From JOPF136 sp963773835 (GTDB lineage Bacteria > Acidobacteriota > Terriglobia > Acidiferrales > UBA7541): 64,000 nt of DNA. The notes beneath the pieces were generated by a model, which saw only the letters and a program-made list of their open reading frames with translations, made no database searches and was not told the DNA's origin. This document shows positions 33,616 to 42,932 of the stretch, piece by piece. The DNA is taken from positions 310,001-374,000 of the forward strand of contig CAVZCQ010000001.1 in the NCBI GenBank assembly GCA_963773835.1, read 5' to 3'. A program made the translations under genes and the position numbers. Each line of letters begins with the position of its first letter. The stretch's first letter is position 1.

Positions 33616-35991
33616 ATGGAAACTCGAACGCTCATGGCACTGCCAGACGCTCCCGCCCCGCAGCACCATCTTCCCCGCTGGCTTCGTGAGACCGCCTACG
33701 GATTCCTGATCCTGCTCTCGATGGCCATGGGCGCCGGCGTGGGCGTGCTGTTTGTCTACAACAGCGAACTGCCGGAAGTCCGCGCCCTGGAAGACTACAA
33801 GCCCGACACGGTCACCGAACTCTACGCCGACGATGGCCAGTTGATCGGCAGCTTCGCCCTGCAACGCCGCATCCTGGTGAGCTACGACCAGATCCCCGCG
33901 ATGCTGCGCGATGCGCTCATCGCCACCGAAGACCAGCATTTCATGAGCCACTGGGGCGTGGATGTGCCCCGCGTCTTTCAGGCCGCCATGCGCAACGTCA
34001 TCAATCGCCGCATCACCCAGGGCGCCAGCACCCTCACCATGCAGCTCGCCGGTACGCTTTTTCTCAACCGCGCCGACCGCAGCTATCGCCGCAAGATCCA
34101 GGAAGCCCTGCTGGCCGTCCAGATCGAGCGTTACTACACGAAACGCCAGATCCTGACCCTGTACTGCAACCAGATTTATCTCGGCCACGGCAATTACGGC
34201 TTCGAGGCCGCCTCCGAATTCTATTTTGGCAAGACGATGAAGGACCTGACGCTGCCCGAGGCCGCTCTGCTCGTCGGAATCGTCCCCGGGCCGAAGTATT
34301 CTCCGCTGCTCCACCCCACCCTCGCCCTGGCGCGGAGGAATTTGGTCCTCGGCCGGCTGGCTGCCGCCGGCAAAATCACCCCGCAGGCGATGGAGGCAAC
34401 GCAGGCCATGCCGCTCGCATTGCACGTCCAGTATCCGCGGAACGACCTGGCCCCCTACTTCGTCGAAGACCTGCGGAAATATCTGGAGCACAACTACGGC
34501 ACGGAGGCGGTCCACGAGCACGGCCTGCGCGTGTACACCACGCTCAATGTGGCCATGCAGCGCGCCGCGAATCGGGCCCTCAAAGACGGCCTGCACGCCT
34601 ACACCCGCCGCCACGGCTGGAAGGGGAAGCTGACCAACATCCTGGCCGACCACCTCGGCACCCTCGACAAATACCAGGCCGACGACTGGCGCCGGCCCAT
34701 CGAGAAGGGCGACTACGTCACCGCGCTGGTCACCGAGGCAGGCGACTCGTTTGCCTCGCTGCGCATTGGGCCGTATCGCGCCACGCTTTCGCCCTCCGAT
34801 ATGGCCTGGACGGGCCAGAAGCACCCCGCGAAGCTGCTGAAACCGGGCGACCTGGCCATGGTGCGCCTGCGGGAGATCTCCGGCACTACCGCGCGCGTGG
34901 ACCTGGAAGAAAAACCCACGGCGCAGGCCGCTTTCGTGGCCATCGAAAACTCTACCGGCGAAATCAAAGCCATGATCGGCGGCTACAGCTTCGAGGATTC
35001 CAAGTTCAATCGCGCCACGCAGGCCACGCGCCAGGTCGGCAGCTCCTTCAAGCCCTACCTCTACTCCGCCGCCATCGAGGAAGGCCACGATCCCTTCGAG
35101 ACCATCGTGGACGAGCCCATCACCTTCCAGAGCGGCGGCCAGGATTATTCTCCCCACAACTACGACGGCAAGTTCGAGGGCCGCATCACGCTGCGGAGGG
35201 CCCTGGCCGGCTCGCGAAATGTTCCCGCCGTGGAGCTGGCTTCGAAGATCGGCATCCAGAATGTGATCGACATGGCCCGGCGGTTTGGAGTCACCTCGCC
35301 GCTCCAGCCCTATTTGCCGCTGGTTCTGGGCGCGGCGGAAATCACGCTGTTGGAGCACACCTCGTCGTTCACCGTATTCCCCAACGACGGCATCCGTATC
35401 GAGCCCCACTTCATCCGCAGGGTCACCGCATACGACGGCGCGGTGCTGGAGGAGGCTCGGCCGAAGGTGTACGACGTCCTGAAACCCGAAGTCGCGCGCA
35501 CCATGACGGCCATGCTCGAGGACGTGGTGCAGTTCGGCACCGCCATGCGCGCCAGGGACCTGAAGCGGCCCGTGGCGGGGAAGACCGGCACCACCAGTGA
35601 TTTTACCGACGCCTGGTTTCTCGGCTTTACTCCCTCGCTCACCGCCGGAGTCTGGGTGGGCAACGACGACAACAGCGTCCCGCTCGGCAACAAAGAAACC
35701 GGCGCGAGGGCCGCCCTGCCCATCTGGCTCGAATTTATGAAGGAAGTGTGCGACGACAAACCGCCCGAACAGTTTGTAAACGTGGTCCCGCTCGAGAAAC
35801 TGGCGCCCTCTCACATCGTGCTCGTGGATACGCCCGACTCCGCTCCCACCGAGGACGCGGAAGAGCACGGCATCCGCGAGAAGAAGACCACCGCCCCTCG
35901 GCCCCCGGTCCCGAAGCCCGCCTCGCCTGCTTCAGGCGGAACAGCCCCGGCCAGCCCCCACCCGGTCTCAGGCAACTCACCCGGCCTCTAA
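33616..35991 (+). CDS. Penicillin-binding protein 1A (bifunctional)
   Basis: A 791-residue class A PBP that polymerises and cross-links peptidoglycan. One N-terminal helix (FLILLSMAMGAGVGVLFV) is followed by the GT51 transglycosylase with ATEDQHFMSHWGVD and QGASTLTMQLA. The transpeptidase has SxxK (GSSFKP), SxN (GSRNVP) and KTGT (GKTGTTSDF). The tail of about 50 residues is Pro/Ala-rich and disordered. ATG 33616 is chosen since earlier in-frame starts extend into non-conserved sequence. Confidence 0.94.
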   Translation: METRTLMALPDAPAPQHHLPRWLRETAYGFLILLSMAMGAGVGVLFVYNSELPEVRALEDYKPDTVTELYADDGQLIGSFALQRRILVSYDQIPAMLRDALIATEDQHFMSHWGVDVPRVFQAAMRNVINRRITQGASTLTMQLAGTLFLNRADRSYRRKIQEALLAVQIERYYTKRQILTLYCNQIYLGHGNYGFEAASEFYFGKTMKDLTLPEAALLVGIVPGPKYSPLLHPTLALARRNLVLGRLAAAGKITPQAMEATQAMPLALHVQYPRNDLAPYFVEDLRKYLEHNYGTEAVHEHGLRVYTTLNVAMQRAANRALKDGLHAYTRRHGWKGKLTNILADHLGTLDKYQADDWRRPIEKGDYVTALVTEAGDSFASLRIGPYRATLSPSDMAWTGQKHPAKLLKPGDLAMVRLREISGTTARVDLEEKPTAQAAFVAIENSTGEIKAMIGGYSFEDSKFNRATQATRQVGSSFKPYLYSAAIEEGHDPFETIVDEPITFQSGGQDYSPHNYDGKFEGRITLRRALAGSRNVPAVELASKIGIQNVIDMARRFGVTSPLQPYLPLVLGAAEITLLEHTSSFTVFPNDGIRIEPHFIRRVTAYDGAVLEEARPKVYDVLKPEVARTMTAMLEDVVQFGTAMRARDLKRPVAGKTGTTSDFTDAWFLGFTPSLTAGVWVGNDDNSVPLGNKETGARAALPIWLEFMKEVCDDKPPEQFVNVVPLEKLAPSHIVLVDTPDSAPTEDAEEHGIREKKTTAPRPPVPKPASPASGGTAPASPHPVSGNSPGL

Positions 35992-36409
35992 TGTCCGACG
36001 CGCTGCGGAAGGGCGGGGCTTCAGCCCCGCCGCCAACCGCGCCCGGGAAGGGGGACTTCACACCCTGAAGCCGAATTCCTTTCTCCTCCGTAGGTATCTC
36101 TGAGACGGTCTGCAATCCTGAGCAGTCATCTTTCTTCTCACCCGCTGCGATTCCGCCCACATCCGGTACAGGCAGCCCTGGTCTCCAACTGGCCCTCAGG
36201 CCAGTTGTTCCGGCATCTTCCGCATGCGTATCCTGAGTTTGCGTCCGCAGGCGATGGATCGCCGTGGAACCTAAAATCCGCCCGGGCCCTCTCGCCGTTT
36301 CTGGAAGGAAGCGATCCCTCCATTGTGTCCCTCCCGCCACGGCTGCAGCTTCAGCCCGGGAAGGACGGCTCAGGCCGCCGGGGAATGGGGATCAGGGAAG
36401 CCCGTGACC
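35992..36409. other. Intergenic region with two palindromes
   Basis: GGCGGGGCT-TC-AGCCCCGCC (36012-36031) lies just after the PBP1A stop and may terminate transcription. CAACTGGCC-CTCA-GGCCAGTTG (36186-36207) is a perfect 9-bp palindrome. No gene is convincing on either strand; short frames with a few Cys pairs on the minus strand were not accepted. Confidence 0.5.
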
Positions 36410-38386
36410 ATGATGAGCAGCGCAGCATCGTTCTACCTGCCCACCGGCTATTGCTACCTGTGGGATGGCCCGCTGGTGTCGCTGCAAATGGTGTCGAATC
36501 TCATTGTGGGGATGGCGTTCATCTCCATCCCCGCGGCACTGCTCTGGCTGGTGCAGAAGCGGCGCGACGTTCCCTTTCAGGGCGTGATTCTCTGGTTCAG
36601 CGCGTTTCTGGTGGCCTGCGCGGCCACCTGTTTCCTGGACGTGTGGAACCTCTGGCACACCAGCTATTGGCTGGCCACAGTGATGAAGGCCGTTGCCGCC
36701 ATCACCTCCGCAGCCACCACGGGTTATCTCGTCCTCTTGCTCCCCAAAGCCGTCACGCTCCCCAGCCCGCGGCAAATGGAAGTGGCCAACGAGCGGCTGG
36801 CACAGGAAATTGCCGGCCGCGAACGCGTGATGAAGCAATTGCAAACGCTCAACCAGGAACTCGAAAGCCGCGTCCGCAGCCGCACGGAAGAGCTCGAAGC
36901 CGCCCTCCGCGAGATGCAAAAGGAAATCGGGGAGCGCCGGACCATTGAAGCCGCCCTGCGCCGCTGGGAAGCCATTTTTGCGCACGCCGGATGGGGTGTC
37001 GCGCTCGCCAATCCGGAAAATTACCGGCTGGACGCCGTGAACCCCGCCTTCGCCGCCATGCACGGGTGGACGGTGGAGGAGTTGACGGGCAAATCCCTGG
37101 CGGAGATCCTGGCTCCGGAGTGGCGCCTGAGGCTGGCAGAGATGGCGCGCGTCACCGACGAACTCGGCCACCTCGTGTACGAGGCCGACCATGTCCGCAA
37201 AGACGGCACCCGTTTCCCCGTGCTCGCGGACGTGGTGGCCTGCAAGGATTCAGCCGGCCGCGTGCTCTACCGTGCCGCAAACTTCCAGGACATCACCGAG
37301 CGCAAAGGAGCCGAGCGCGAGCGCCAGCAGGCTAACGAGCAGCTCACCCGCCTGCTCCGCGAGACCGAAGAACGCAGCCGGCAGAGCGCCCTGATTAAGC
37401 AAATGAGCACTCTGCTCCAGACCTGCGCCAGCACCCGCGAAGCCTACGATGTGGTGCACGAATTCGCAGCCCGGCTGTTTCCCAGCGATTCGGGCGCGTT
37501 GTGCCTGCTCAACCCCTCCGTCGCGCTGATGGAAGCGGTCGCGGCGTGGGGGCGCGAGCCCTTGCGGGAAACGATGTTCGCCCCCGAGGATTGCTGGGCC
37601 CTGCGCACCGGCCGCGTGCACGTCTCCAGTCCCGACGGCGTCACGCTCAACTGCGCCCATGTGGCTGCCTCCTCGGCCACCAGCTACGTTTGCGTTCCCA
37701 TGATGGCCCACAACGAGGCTATCGGCGTGCTCAGCGTGCGCTGCGGCGATGCCGTCACCGCTCTGCCCCTGGCGGAGCGCCAGCAGGCGTTACAGGACCG
37801 GCAGGATGTCGCTCTCAACTTTGCCGGTGACATCGCGCTCGCCCTCGCCAACCTGCGTCTGCGCGATACGCTCCGCACCCAGTCCACCCGCGACGCGCTC
37901 ACCGGTCTGTTCAACCGCCGCTACCTCACCGAATCGCTGGACCGCGAGGTGCGCCGCGCAGACCGCAACGCGCGCCCGCTGGGTATCGTCATGCTGGACC
38001 TGGACCAGTTCAAACCCTTCAACGATACCCACGGCCACGAGGCCGGCGACGCCCTGCTCCGCTCCTTTGGCCGTTTCATTCAGAAGAACACGCGCGGGGA
38101 AGACATCGCCTGCCGCTACGGCGGCGACGAGTTCGTGATCCTGCTCGTGGACGCGGACCTGGAGGTGGCCCGCCGTCGCGCCGAGGAGTTGCGCGAGGGA
38201 TTCAGCAGAATGGTGGTCCGTCACCTGAACCAGAAGCTCGATTCCGTCTCGTTCTCCATGGGCGTGGCCGCCTTTCCGGCACACGGAACGACTTCAGACG
38301 ATTTGCTGGCTGCGGCGGACGAGGCGTTGTACGACGCGAAGGCACAGGGACGCAACCGCGTGAGCATTTACAAAGGCCAGCCGTGA
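36410..38386 (+). CDS. Ethylene-receptor-like sensor diguanylate cyclase (PAS-GAF-GGDEF)
   Basis: From ATG 36410, 658 residues. Residues 22-125 are three membrane helices like the ethylene-binding domain of plant ETR1 and cyanobacterial homologues (MVSNLIVGMAFISIP, then FSAFLVACAATCFLDVW, then a third helix). Two ETR1 copper-site positions differ: His69 corresponds to Cys74 (CAATC, Cys70 kept) and Asp25 to Asn30. A coiled coil (125-185), a PAS domain (about 188-310), a GAF-like domain (about 330-490) and a GGDEF domain (motif at 571-575, RGED inhibitory site before it) follow. It should make c-di-GMP in response to a membrane-sensed ligand or metal. Confidence 0.85.
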   Translation: MMSSAASFYLPTGYCYLWDGPLVSLQMVSNLIVGMAFISIPAALLWLVQKRRDVPFQGVILWFSAFLVACAATCFLDVWNLWHTSYWLATVMKAVAAITSAATTGYLVLLLPKAVTLPSPRQMEVANERLAQEIAGRERVMKQLQTLNQELESRVRSRTEELEAALREMQKEIGERRTIEAALRRWEAIFAHAGWGVALANPENYRLDAVNPAFAAMHGWTVEELTGKSLAEILAPEWRLRLAEMARVTDELGHLVYEADHVRKDGTRFPVLADVVACKDSAGRVLYRAANFQDITERKGAERERQQANEQLTRLLRETEERSRQSALIKQMSTLLQTCASTREAYDVVHEFAARLFPSDSGALCLLNPSVALMEAVAAWGREPLRETMFAPEDCWALRTGRVHVSSPDGVTLNCAHVAASSATSYVCVPMMAHNEAIGVLSVRCGDAVTALPLAERQQALQDRQDVALNFAGDIALALANLRLRDTLRTQSTRDALTGLFNRRYLTESLDREVRRADRNARPLGIVMLDLDQFKPFNDTHGHEAGDALLRSFGRFIQKNTRGEDIACRYGGDEFVILLVDADLEVARRRAEELREGFSRMVVRHLNQKLDSVSFSMGVAAFPAHGTTSDDLLAAADEALYDAKAQGRNRVSIYKGQP

Positions 38387-38409
38387 ACGCGCCGGAGACG
38401 ATGGCAGGT

Positions 38410-38527
38410 GGGTCAGTTTGCCGGGTGGCACAGCCACTCCTGGCTGTGTACACGTGCGAAAGCCCCAAATCGAACACGAGAAACCAACCCAGTCGAAGCC
38501 CTGACTCCTGCCTCGGCAAACTGACCC
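38410..38527. repeat. 118-bp element with 14-bp perfect inverted ends
   Basis: GGGTCAGTTTGCCG (38410-38423) and CGGCAAACTGACCC (38514-38527) are perfect inverted repeats. Inside lies a second hairpin, CACAGCCA-CTCC-TGGCTGTG (38429-38448). The element sits between two convergent genes and looks like a MITE-type insertion; it could also terminate both transcripts. Confidence 0.65.
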
Positions 38528-38547
38528 GCTACCAGCCTATGTGCGCG

Positions 38548-39570
38548 CTAGCGCCGTGCGAAATGATCCCAGCCGAGTGGCCGCAGTTTTCCTGTCCGGC
38601 CGTTCTTTTCGAGCAGAACGGTTCGGCGGGCAGTGAGTTCGCCGATGCGGGTGATCGGAATTCCCCGAAAACGGGCCGGGATGTGGAAGACCAGGCGGCG
38701 AGGCACCGTGAACAGGAGTTCGTAGTCGTCGCCGCCGTGGAGCGCACGGCGCAGGGCCGCTTCGTCGTCGCCGGCCGAAGTCGGAGCGCGGCGCGGGCCA
38801 ACCCGCTGTTCGCGCGCCACGGGCAGCAAAGAGGCATGAATCACAGCACCGGCTGCGCTGGCAGCGCACAGCCGCGCAAGATCCGTGGACAGGCCGTCCG
38901 AGATGTCCATGGCCGCCGAGGCGAGTTGATGGTTGCCCAGCCAGGTGCCCAGGGCCAGCCGGGGATTGGGATAGAGATGCCGCGCGACGGAATAGGAATC
39001 CGCCCGGCGTGCGATGGCGCGCGAGCCTTCGCGCATCAGGATCTCGAGCCCCGCCTGTGCCGCTCCCAATCGTCCGGTGACGTAGAGCAAATCGCCGGGA
39101 CGCGCCCCGCTGCGCGTCACCACGCGCCTGCGGCGTACCTCGCCAATCACGGTGAGCGCCGCGACCACGCGTTCGTTCCGGGAAACGTCGCCACCGATCA
39201 GCCGCATGCGGAAGCGCCGGGCAGCCAGCGCCATGCCCCGCGCGAAGGCGTCGAGCCATGCGCCTGCTCGCCCCGCCGGCAGCGCAAGCGTCAAAAGGAA
39301 GTAGCGCGGTGTGGCGCCCATGGCAGCGAGGTCGCTCACCGCGCGAGCCAGGGCTTTGAACCCCACCGGATAGGGTGGATGAATCCGGGTGAGGAAATGG
39401 CGCCCTTCGATGAACGCATCCGTGCTCACCACCCAATCGCGGCCGCGCAATGTGCGCACTACGGCGGCATCGTCGCCGATTCCAACAGGGACGGCCGGCG
39501 CGTCGCGCGTGCCTATTGCGCTGGGTATCACGCCCGCGAGGCGGGCGATGATGTCGGCCTCAGTTCTCAT
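38548..39570 (-). CDS. thiL: Thiamine-monophosphate kinase
   Basis: ThiL phosphorylates thiamine monophosphate to the cofactor thiamine diphosphate. The 340-residue product has the PurM-like signature blocks GIGDDAAVV, STDAFIEGRHF, ARAVSDLAAMGATP, GGDVSRNE, MDISDGLSTDLAR and HGGDDYELLFTVP. ATG 39570 was chosen because the RTEADIIARL start is standard for the family; a GGAACTGGA stretch precedes it. No other thi genes are present here. Confidence 0.93.
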   Translation of the reverse strand: MRTEADIIARLAGVIPSAIGTRDAPAVPVGIGDDAAVVRTLRGRDWVVSTDAFIEGRHFLTRIHPPYPVGFKALARAVSDLAAMGATPRYFLLTLALPAGRAGAWLDAFARGMALAARRFRMRLIGGDVSRNERVVAALTVIGEVRRRRVVTRSGARPGDLLYVTGRLGAAQAGLEILMREGSRAIARRADSYSVARHLYPNPRLALGTWLGNHQLASAAMDISDGLSTDLARLCAASAAGAVIHASLLPVAREQRVGPRRAPTSAGDDEAALRRALHGGDDYELLFTVPRRLVFHIPARFRGIPITRIGELTARRTVLLEKNGRTGKLRPLGWDHFARR

Positions 39571-39887
39571 TCCAGTTCCGCGCGGCTCCGTCGGCAATCC
39601 GGTGCGCGCACTACTACAGTTGCGGGAAGTGCGCCCCAGAGAAAGCATAGCGCGGGTAGCGCAAAAGCATTCCACGGAAAAAATGCGGAGCCGGCGCGAA
39701 GTTTGGCTGCCAACGTGCCCGTCCCACCCGAGTCATTTCTTCTTGACTTCGGGGTTTCGCCCTCATTACACTCCGGAAGATTCGATTGGTTCTCGCGTTT
39801 CCAGCGCTTGAGCATCCGGTGGGCGGCAGTTGCGGGGGCAACTGGCCGCGATCCAACGCAGAAAATTCTAGATCGTAAGAGAACGGC
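39571..39887. other. Divergent intergenic region
   Basis: Separates thiL and the M23 gene. It holds a good forward promoter (see 39743) and a hairpin in its 5' leader, CAGTTGC-GGGG-GCAACTG (39827-39844). No gene seen. Confidence 0.5.
39743..39772 (+). promoter_or_regulatory. Promoter of M23 peptidase gene
   Basis: TTGACT (39743-39748), 18-bp spacer, TACACT (39767-39772). The 110-nt leader that follows includes the CAGTTGC hairpin. Confidence 0.55.
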
Positions 39888-40784
39888 ATGAAGCCAAAGT
39901 CGTTTACATTTCTTCTAGTTTCCGGCGACCGCGGAACGCTCCGCAAGGTGCGCGTCCCGTTCTATGTCGTGCATTTGCTCGCCATTTTCGCCGTCGTCGG
40001 GGGAATTACCGTCTTTGCGGCCGTGGGTTCCTACGGCCGCATGTTGTGGAAGGCCGCAAGTTACAACGCCCTGCGCCGCGACCAGGATCAATTGAAGCGC
40101 CAATTCCAGAACCTGCAAGCCCGCGTCAAGGACTCCGACCAGAAGATCTCCTCGCTGCAATCCCTGGCCACCGATGTGGCCATGAGCTACGGCATTTTGG
40201 GCGCGGGCCGCACTCCCTTTTTCGGCACCAACAATCCGCCCGAGAGCGAAGCGGCATTCAACCAGTCCGTCGAGCAGTTTCATTTCCTCATGAAGAACGC
40301 CTCGGCAGTGGCGCTTTCCGCCGAGGGCATGAACCTGGGCCCGGGCCGCAATTGGGAGGAGATGCAGTTTACCCCTTCGCTCTGGCCGGTAGTGGGCACG
40401 CTGACGGGAACCTTCGGCGAACGCCTGGACCCGTTCAGTGGTGAGGGCGCGTTCCATGCCGGGGTGGACATTTCTGCCCCCTATGGGACCGAGGTGCGCG
40501 CCGCTGCCGATGGAATCGTCGAAGACGTGGACACGCACACCGGACTGGGCCGCGCCATCACCGTCGATCATGGATTCGGCATTGAGACCGTCTACGGGCA
40601 TCTCTCCCGCTACGGCACCGAGCCGGGCAAGCGCGTCAAGCGCGGAGATGTGATCGGCTTCGTGGGGGACAGCGGGCGGGCCACTGGACCGCACCTCCAT
40701 TTCGAAGTCCACGTTTACGGAACCCCCGTGAATCCCTTGAAGTTTTTCAAGAGCAGCGGCAGCGGCACAGGCACCGGGGAGTAG
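39888..40784 (+). CDS. M23-family murein endopeptidase (LytM domain)
   Basis: 298 residues: a short basic N-terminus, one membrane helix (about 25-48), a coiled coil (about 60-100), and a C-terminal LytM domain with zinc ligands His190 and Asp194 (FHAGVDISAPYG) and the catalytic HLH (His269, His271 in GPHLHFEV). All active-site residues are present, so it should cleave peptidoglycan cross-links in the periplasm. The membrane-coil-LytM layout matches cell-elongation and division endopeptidases. Confidence 0.93.
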   Translation: MKPKSFTFLLVSGDRGTLRKVRVPFYVVHLLAIFAVVGGITVFAAVGSYGRMLWKAASYNALRRDQDQLKRQFQNLQARVKDSDQKISSLQSLATDVAMSYGILGAGRTPFFGTNNPPESEAAFNQSVEQFHFLMKNASAVALSAEGMNLGPGRNWEEMQFTPSLWPVVGTLTGTFGERLDPFSGEGAFHAGVDISAPYGTEVRAAADGIVEDVDTHTGLGRAITVDHGFGIETVYGHLSRYGTEPGKRVKRGDVIGFVGDSGRATGPHLHFEVHVYGTPVNPLKFFKSSGSGTGTGE

Positions 40785-40907
40785 GCGGAGCCAGGCTTTT
40801 GATGCCCGGGGGAAGGCTGGCCTTAGCGGCAGCAAGAGCGAATCGCGGCTCTCCACAGGTCTCCCGGTTTTCCACAACCCCTCTATTGTCAATGGGACAG
40901 GTGCCAC

Positions 40908-40936
40908 TTGCAATTTGCATGCCGCGCTGCTATCTT
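40908..40936 (+). promoter_or_regulatory. Promoter of the tRNA-tuf operon
   Basis: TTGCAA (40908-40913), 17-bp spacer ending in TGC, TATCTT (40931-40936), so both a -35 and an extended -10. The first tRNA begins 15 bases further on. Confidence 0.6.
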
Positions 40937-40951
40937 ATATTGGTTTCCTAG

Positions 40952-41024
40952 GCTGGCGTAGCTCAGCTGGTAGAGCATCTGATTTGTAATCAGAGGGTCG
41001 GGGGTTCGATTCCCTCCGCCAGCT
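40952..41024 (+). tRNA. tRNA-Thr (anticodon TGT)
   Basis: Full cloverleaf: acceptor GCTGGCG/CGCCAGC, anticodon loop TTTGTAA, TTCGATT in the T loop. CCA is not encoded, unlike the next four tRNAs. Confidence 0.95.
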
Positions 41025-41102
41025 CGTCCAGACGGGCAAAACGAGTTCGCTACCACTGCGGAGCAGATTCGAGAAGAAGACGAAGACAGGGTTTGTGTCT
41101 CT

Positions 41103-41125
41103 GGACGCAAGCCCTTTTTGCGTCC
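41103..41125 (+). other. Hairpin between tRNA genes
   Basis: GGACGCAA-GCCCTTT-TTGCGTCC, 8-bp perfect stem 17 bases before tRNA-Tyr. Possibly an RNA-processing signal of the polycistronic tRNA transcript. Confidence 0.4.
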
Positions 41126-41141
41126 ATGCGCCTCGGTGTGT

Positions 41142-41230
41142 GGACGGGTGGGTGAGCGGTTAAAACCAGCAGACTGTAAATCTGCCGCTCCTTGCGGGCT
41201 ACGGAGGTTCGAATCCTCCCCCGTCCACCA
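41142..41230 (+). tRNA. tRNA-Tyr (anticodon GTA)
   Basis: Acceptor GGACGGG/CCCGTCC, anticodon loop CTGTAAA, long variable arm typical of class II tRNAs, encoded CCA (41228-41230). Confidence 0.95.
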
Positions 41231-41327
41231 GTTTCGCGATGTGCACGCAGCAGGTGCGGAGCGAGTGAGCCGGCCCGGCGGAAGATCTTGCGCTTTGCGC
41301 GAGGCCATCCGCGCGGGCATCCGGAGG

Positions 41328-41403
<76 letters not shown>

Positions 41404-41483
41404 GTTTACCCTGAGTCCCGCGTGGCGGGACGAAGGGCTGGTCCTGAGTCCTGTTTGACGCGCGAGGGGATTGCGGCAGGGAT

Positions 41484-41558
41484 GCGGGGGTAACTCAGCG
41501 GTAGAGTCTCGGCCCTCCAAGCCGGTGGTCGCGGGTTCGAATCCCGTCCCCCGCTCCA
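41484..41558 (+). tRNA. tRNA-Gly (anticodon TCC)
   Basis: Acceptor GCGGGGG/CCCCCGC, anticodon loop CCTCCAA, encoded CCA (41556-41558). It is the last tRNA before tuf. Confidence 0.95.
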
Positions 41559-41711
41559 GTTTGTTGCGGCCGGAGCCGTCGGGAGGATGGAAAGTCATCG
41601 GCGACGAGGCAAGGGATCGAATAGCGGGGAGATTTCTCTCAGGAGTTCTTCCTCCGGCAAGCGCGGGCCGATCGAGGCACGTCATTTCAAGCAACTGAGG
41701 GTAGAAGCACA

Positions 41712-42899
41712 ATGGCCAAGGAAAAATTTGAACGGAGCAAGCCGCACGTGAACGTGGGAACGATCGGCCACATCGACCACGGCAAGACCACTCTGACCGC
41801 GGCGATCACCAAGGTGCTCTCCAAGCACAACCCGAAAGTCCATTTCCGGGCCTTCGATTCCATCGACAACGCTCCGGAAGAGCGGGAGCGGGGGATCACC
41901 ATCGCGGTGGCGCACGTGGAGTACGAGACGGCCAACCGGCATTACGCGCACATCGACTGTCCGGGACACGCGGACTACATCAAGAACATGATCACCGGGG
42001 CGGCGCAGATGGACGGGGCGATTCTGGTGGTGGCGGCGACGGACGGGCCCATGCCGCAGACGCGGGAGCACATTCTGTTGGCGCGGCAGGTGGGCGTGCC
42101 CTACATCGTGGTGTTCCTGAACAAGTGCGACGCGGTGGAAGACCCGGAGCTGTTGGAGCTGGTGGAGCTGGAAGTGCGCGAGCTGCTGAAGACCTACCAG
42201 TTTCCGGGGGACGCGGTGCCGGTGATCCGGGGCTCGGCGCTGGGCGCGTTGAATGGGGAAGAGAAGTGGGAGAAGACGATCCTGGAGTTGATGGAGGCGG
42301 TGGACAAGTACGTGCCGCTTCCGGTGCGGGATGTGGACAAGCCCTTCGCCATGCCGATTGAGGATATTTTCTCGATCTCCGGGCGTGGGACGGTGGTGAC
42401 GGGGAGGATCGAGCGGGGGAAGGTGAAGGTAGGGGAGGAAATCGAGATCGTGGGTTTCCGGGAGACGCAGAAGAAAGTGGTGACGGGCGTGGAGATGTTC
42501 CGGAAGCTTTTGGACGAAGGGATGGCGGGCGACAACGTGGGATTGCTGCTGCGGGGGACGGAAAAAGAGGATGTGGAGCGTGGGCAGGTGGTGTGCAAGC
42601 CGGGGTCGATCACGCCGCACAAGAAGTTCAAGGCGGAGGCGTACATATTGACGAAGGAAGAGGGGGGGCGGCACACGCCGTTCTTCACGGGCTACCGGCC
42701 GCAGTTTTATTTCCGGACCACGGACGTGACGGGAGACGTGAAGCTGGGGGAAGGGGTGGAGATGGTGATGCCGGGAGACAACGCGACGGTGGGGATCGAG
42801 CTGATCACGCCGGTGGCGCTGGAGAAGGGGCTGCGGTTCGCCATCCGCGAGGGCGGCCACACGGTCGGCGCCGGCGCCGTGACCGAGATCGTCGAGTAA
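41712..42899 (+). CDS. tuf: Elongation factor Tu
   Basis: 395 residues, complete EF-Tu, the GTPase that delivers aminoacyl-tRNA to the ribosome. The P-loop reads GHIDHGKTT (Ile where most have Val), switch I includes RGITIAVAHVEYE (Val where most have Thr), followed by DCPGHADY and NKCD. Domains 2 and 3 are normal (TGRIERG, VGIELITPVALE). ATG 41712 follows a GAGGG site. From about 41980 codons end in G far more often than in the neighbouring ribosomal-protein genes (GTG, GGG, CGG, GAG), giving a purine-rich coding strand. Confidence 0.98.
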   Translation: MAKEKFERSKPHVNVGTIGHIDHGKTTLTAAITKVLSKHNPKVHFRAFDSIDNAPEERERGITIAVAHVEYETANRHYAHIDCPGHADYIKNMITGAAQMDGAILVVAATDGPMPQTREHILLARQVGVPYIVVFLNKCDAVEDPELLELVELEVRELLKTYQFPGDAVPVIRGSALGALNGEEKWEKTILELMEAVDKYVPLPVRDVDKPFAMPIEDIFSISGRGTVVTGRIERGKVKVGEEIEIVGFRETQKKVVTGVEMFRKLLDEGMAGDNVGLLLRGTEKEDVERGQVVCKPGSITPHKKFKAEAYILTKEEGGRHTPFFTGYRPQFYFRTTDVTGDVKLGEGVEMVMPGDNATVGIELITPVALEKGLRFAIREGGHTVGAGAVTEIVE

Positions 42900-42932
42900 C
42901 AACCGGCCGGGTGGGCGGCGAGGAAAGCGAAC

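Noticed and set aside
33448..35868. 806-codon minus-strand frame
   Set aside because: Shadow of PBP1A, whose motifs are all on the plus strand.
36138..36323. Minus-strand frame with CGRC...CTGCG pairs before the GGDEF gene
   Set aside because: Cys pairs look zinc-ribbon-like, but there is no start signal or other support, and the frame contains palindromic sequence.
41712..42899. Unusual EF-Tu residues (GHIDHG, RGITIAV) as a sign of an altered factor
   Set aside because: The changes are conservative and all nucleotide-binding motifs are intact; treated as lineage variation.
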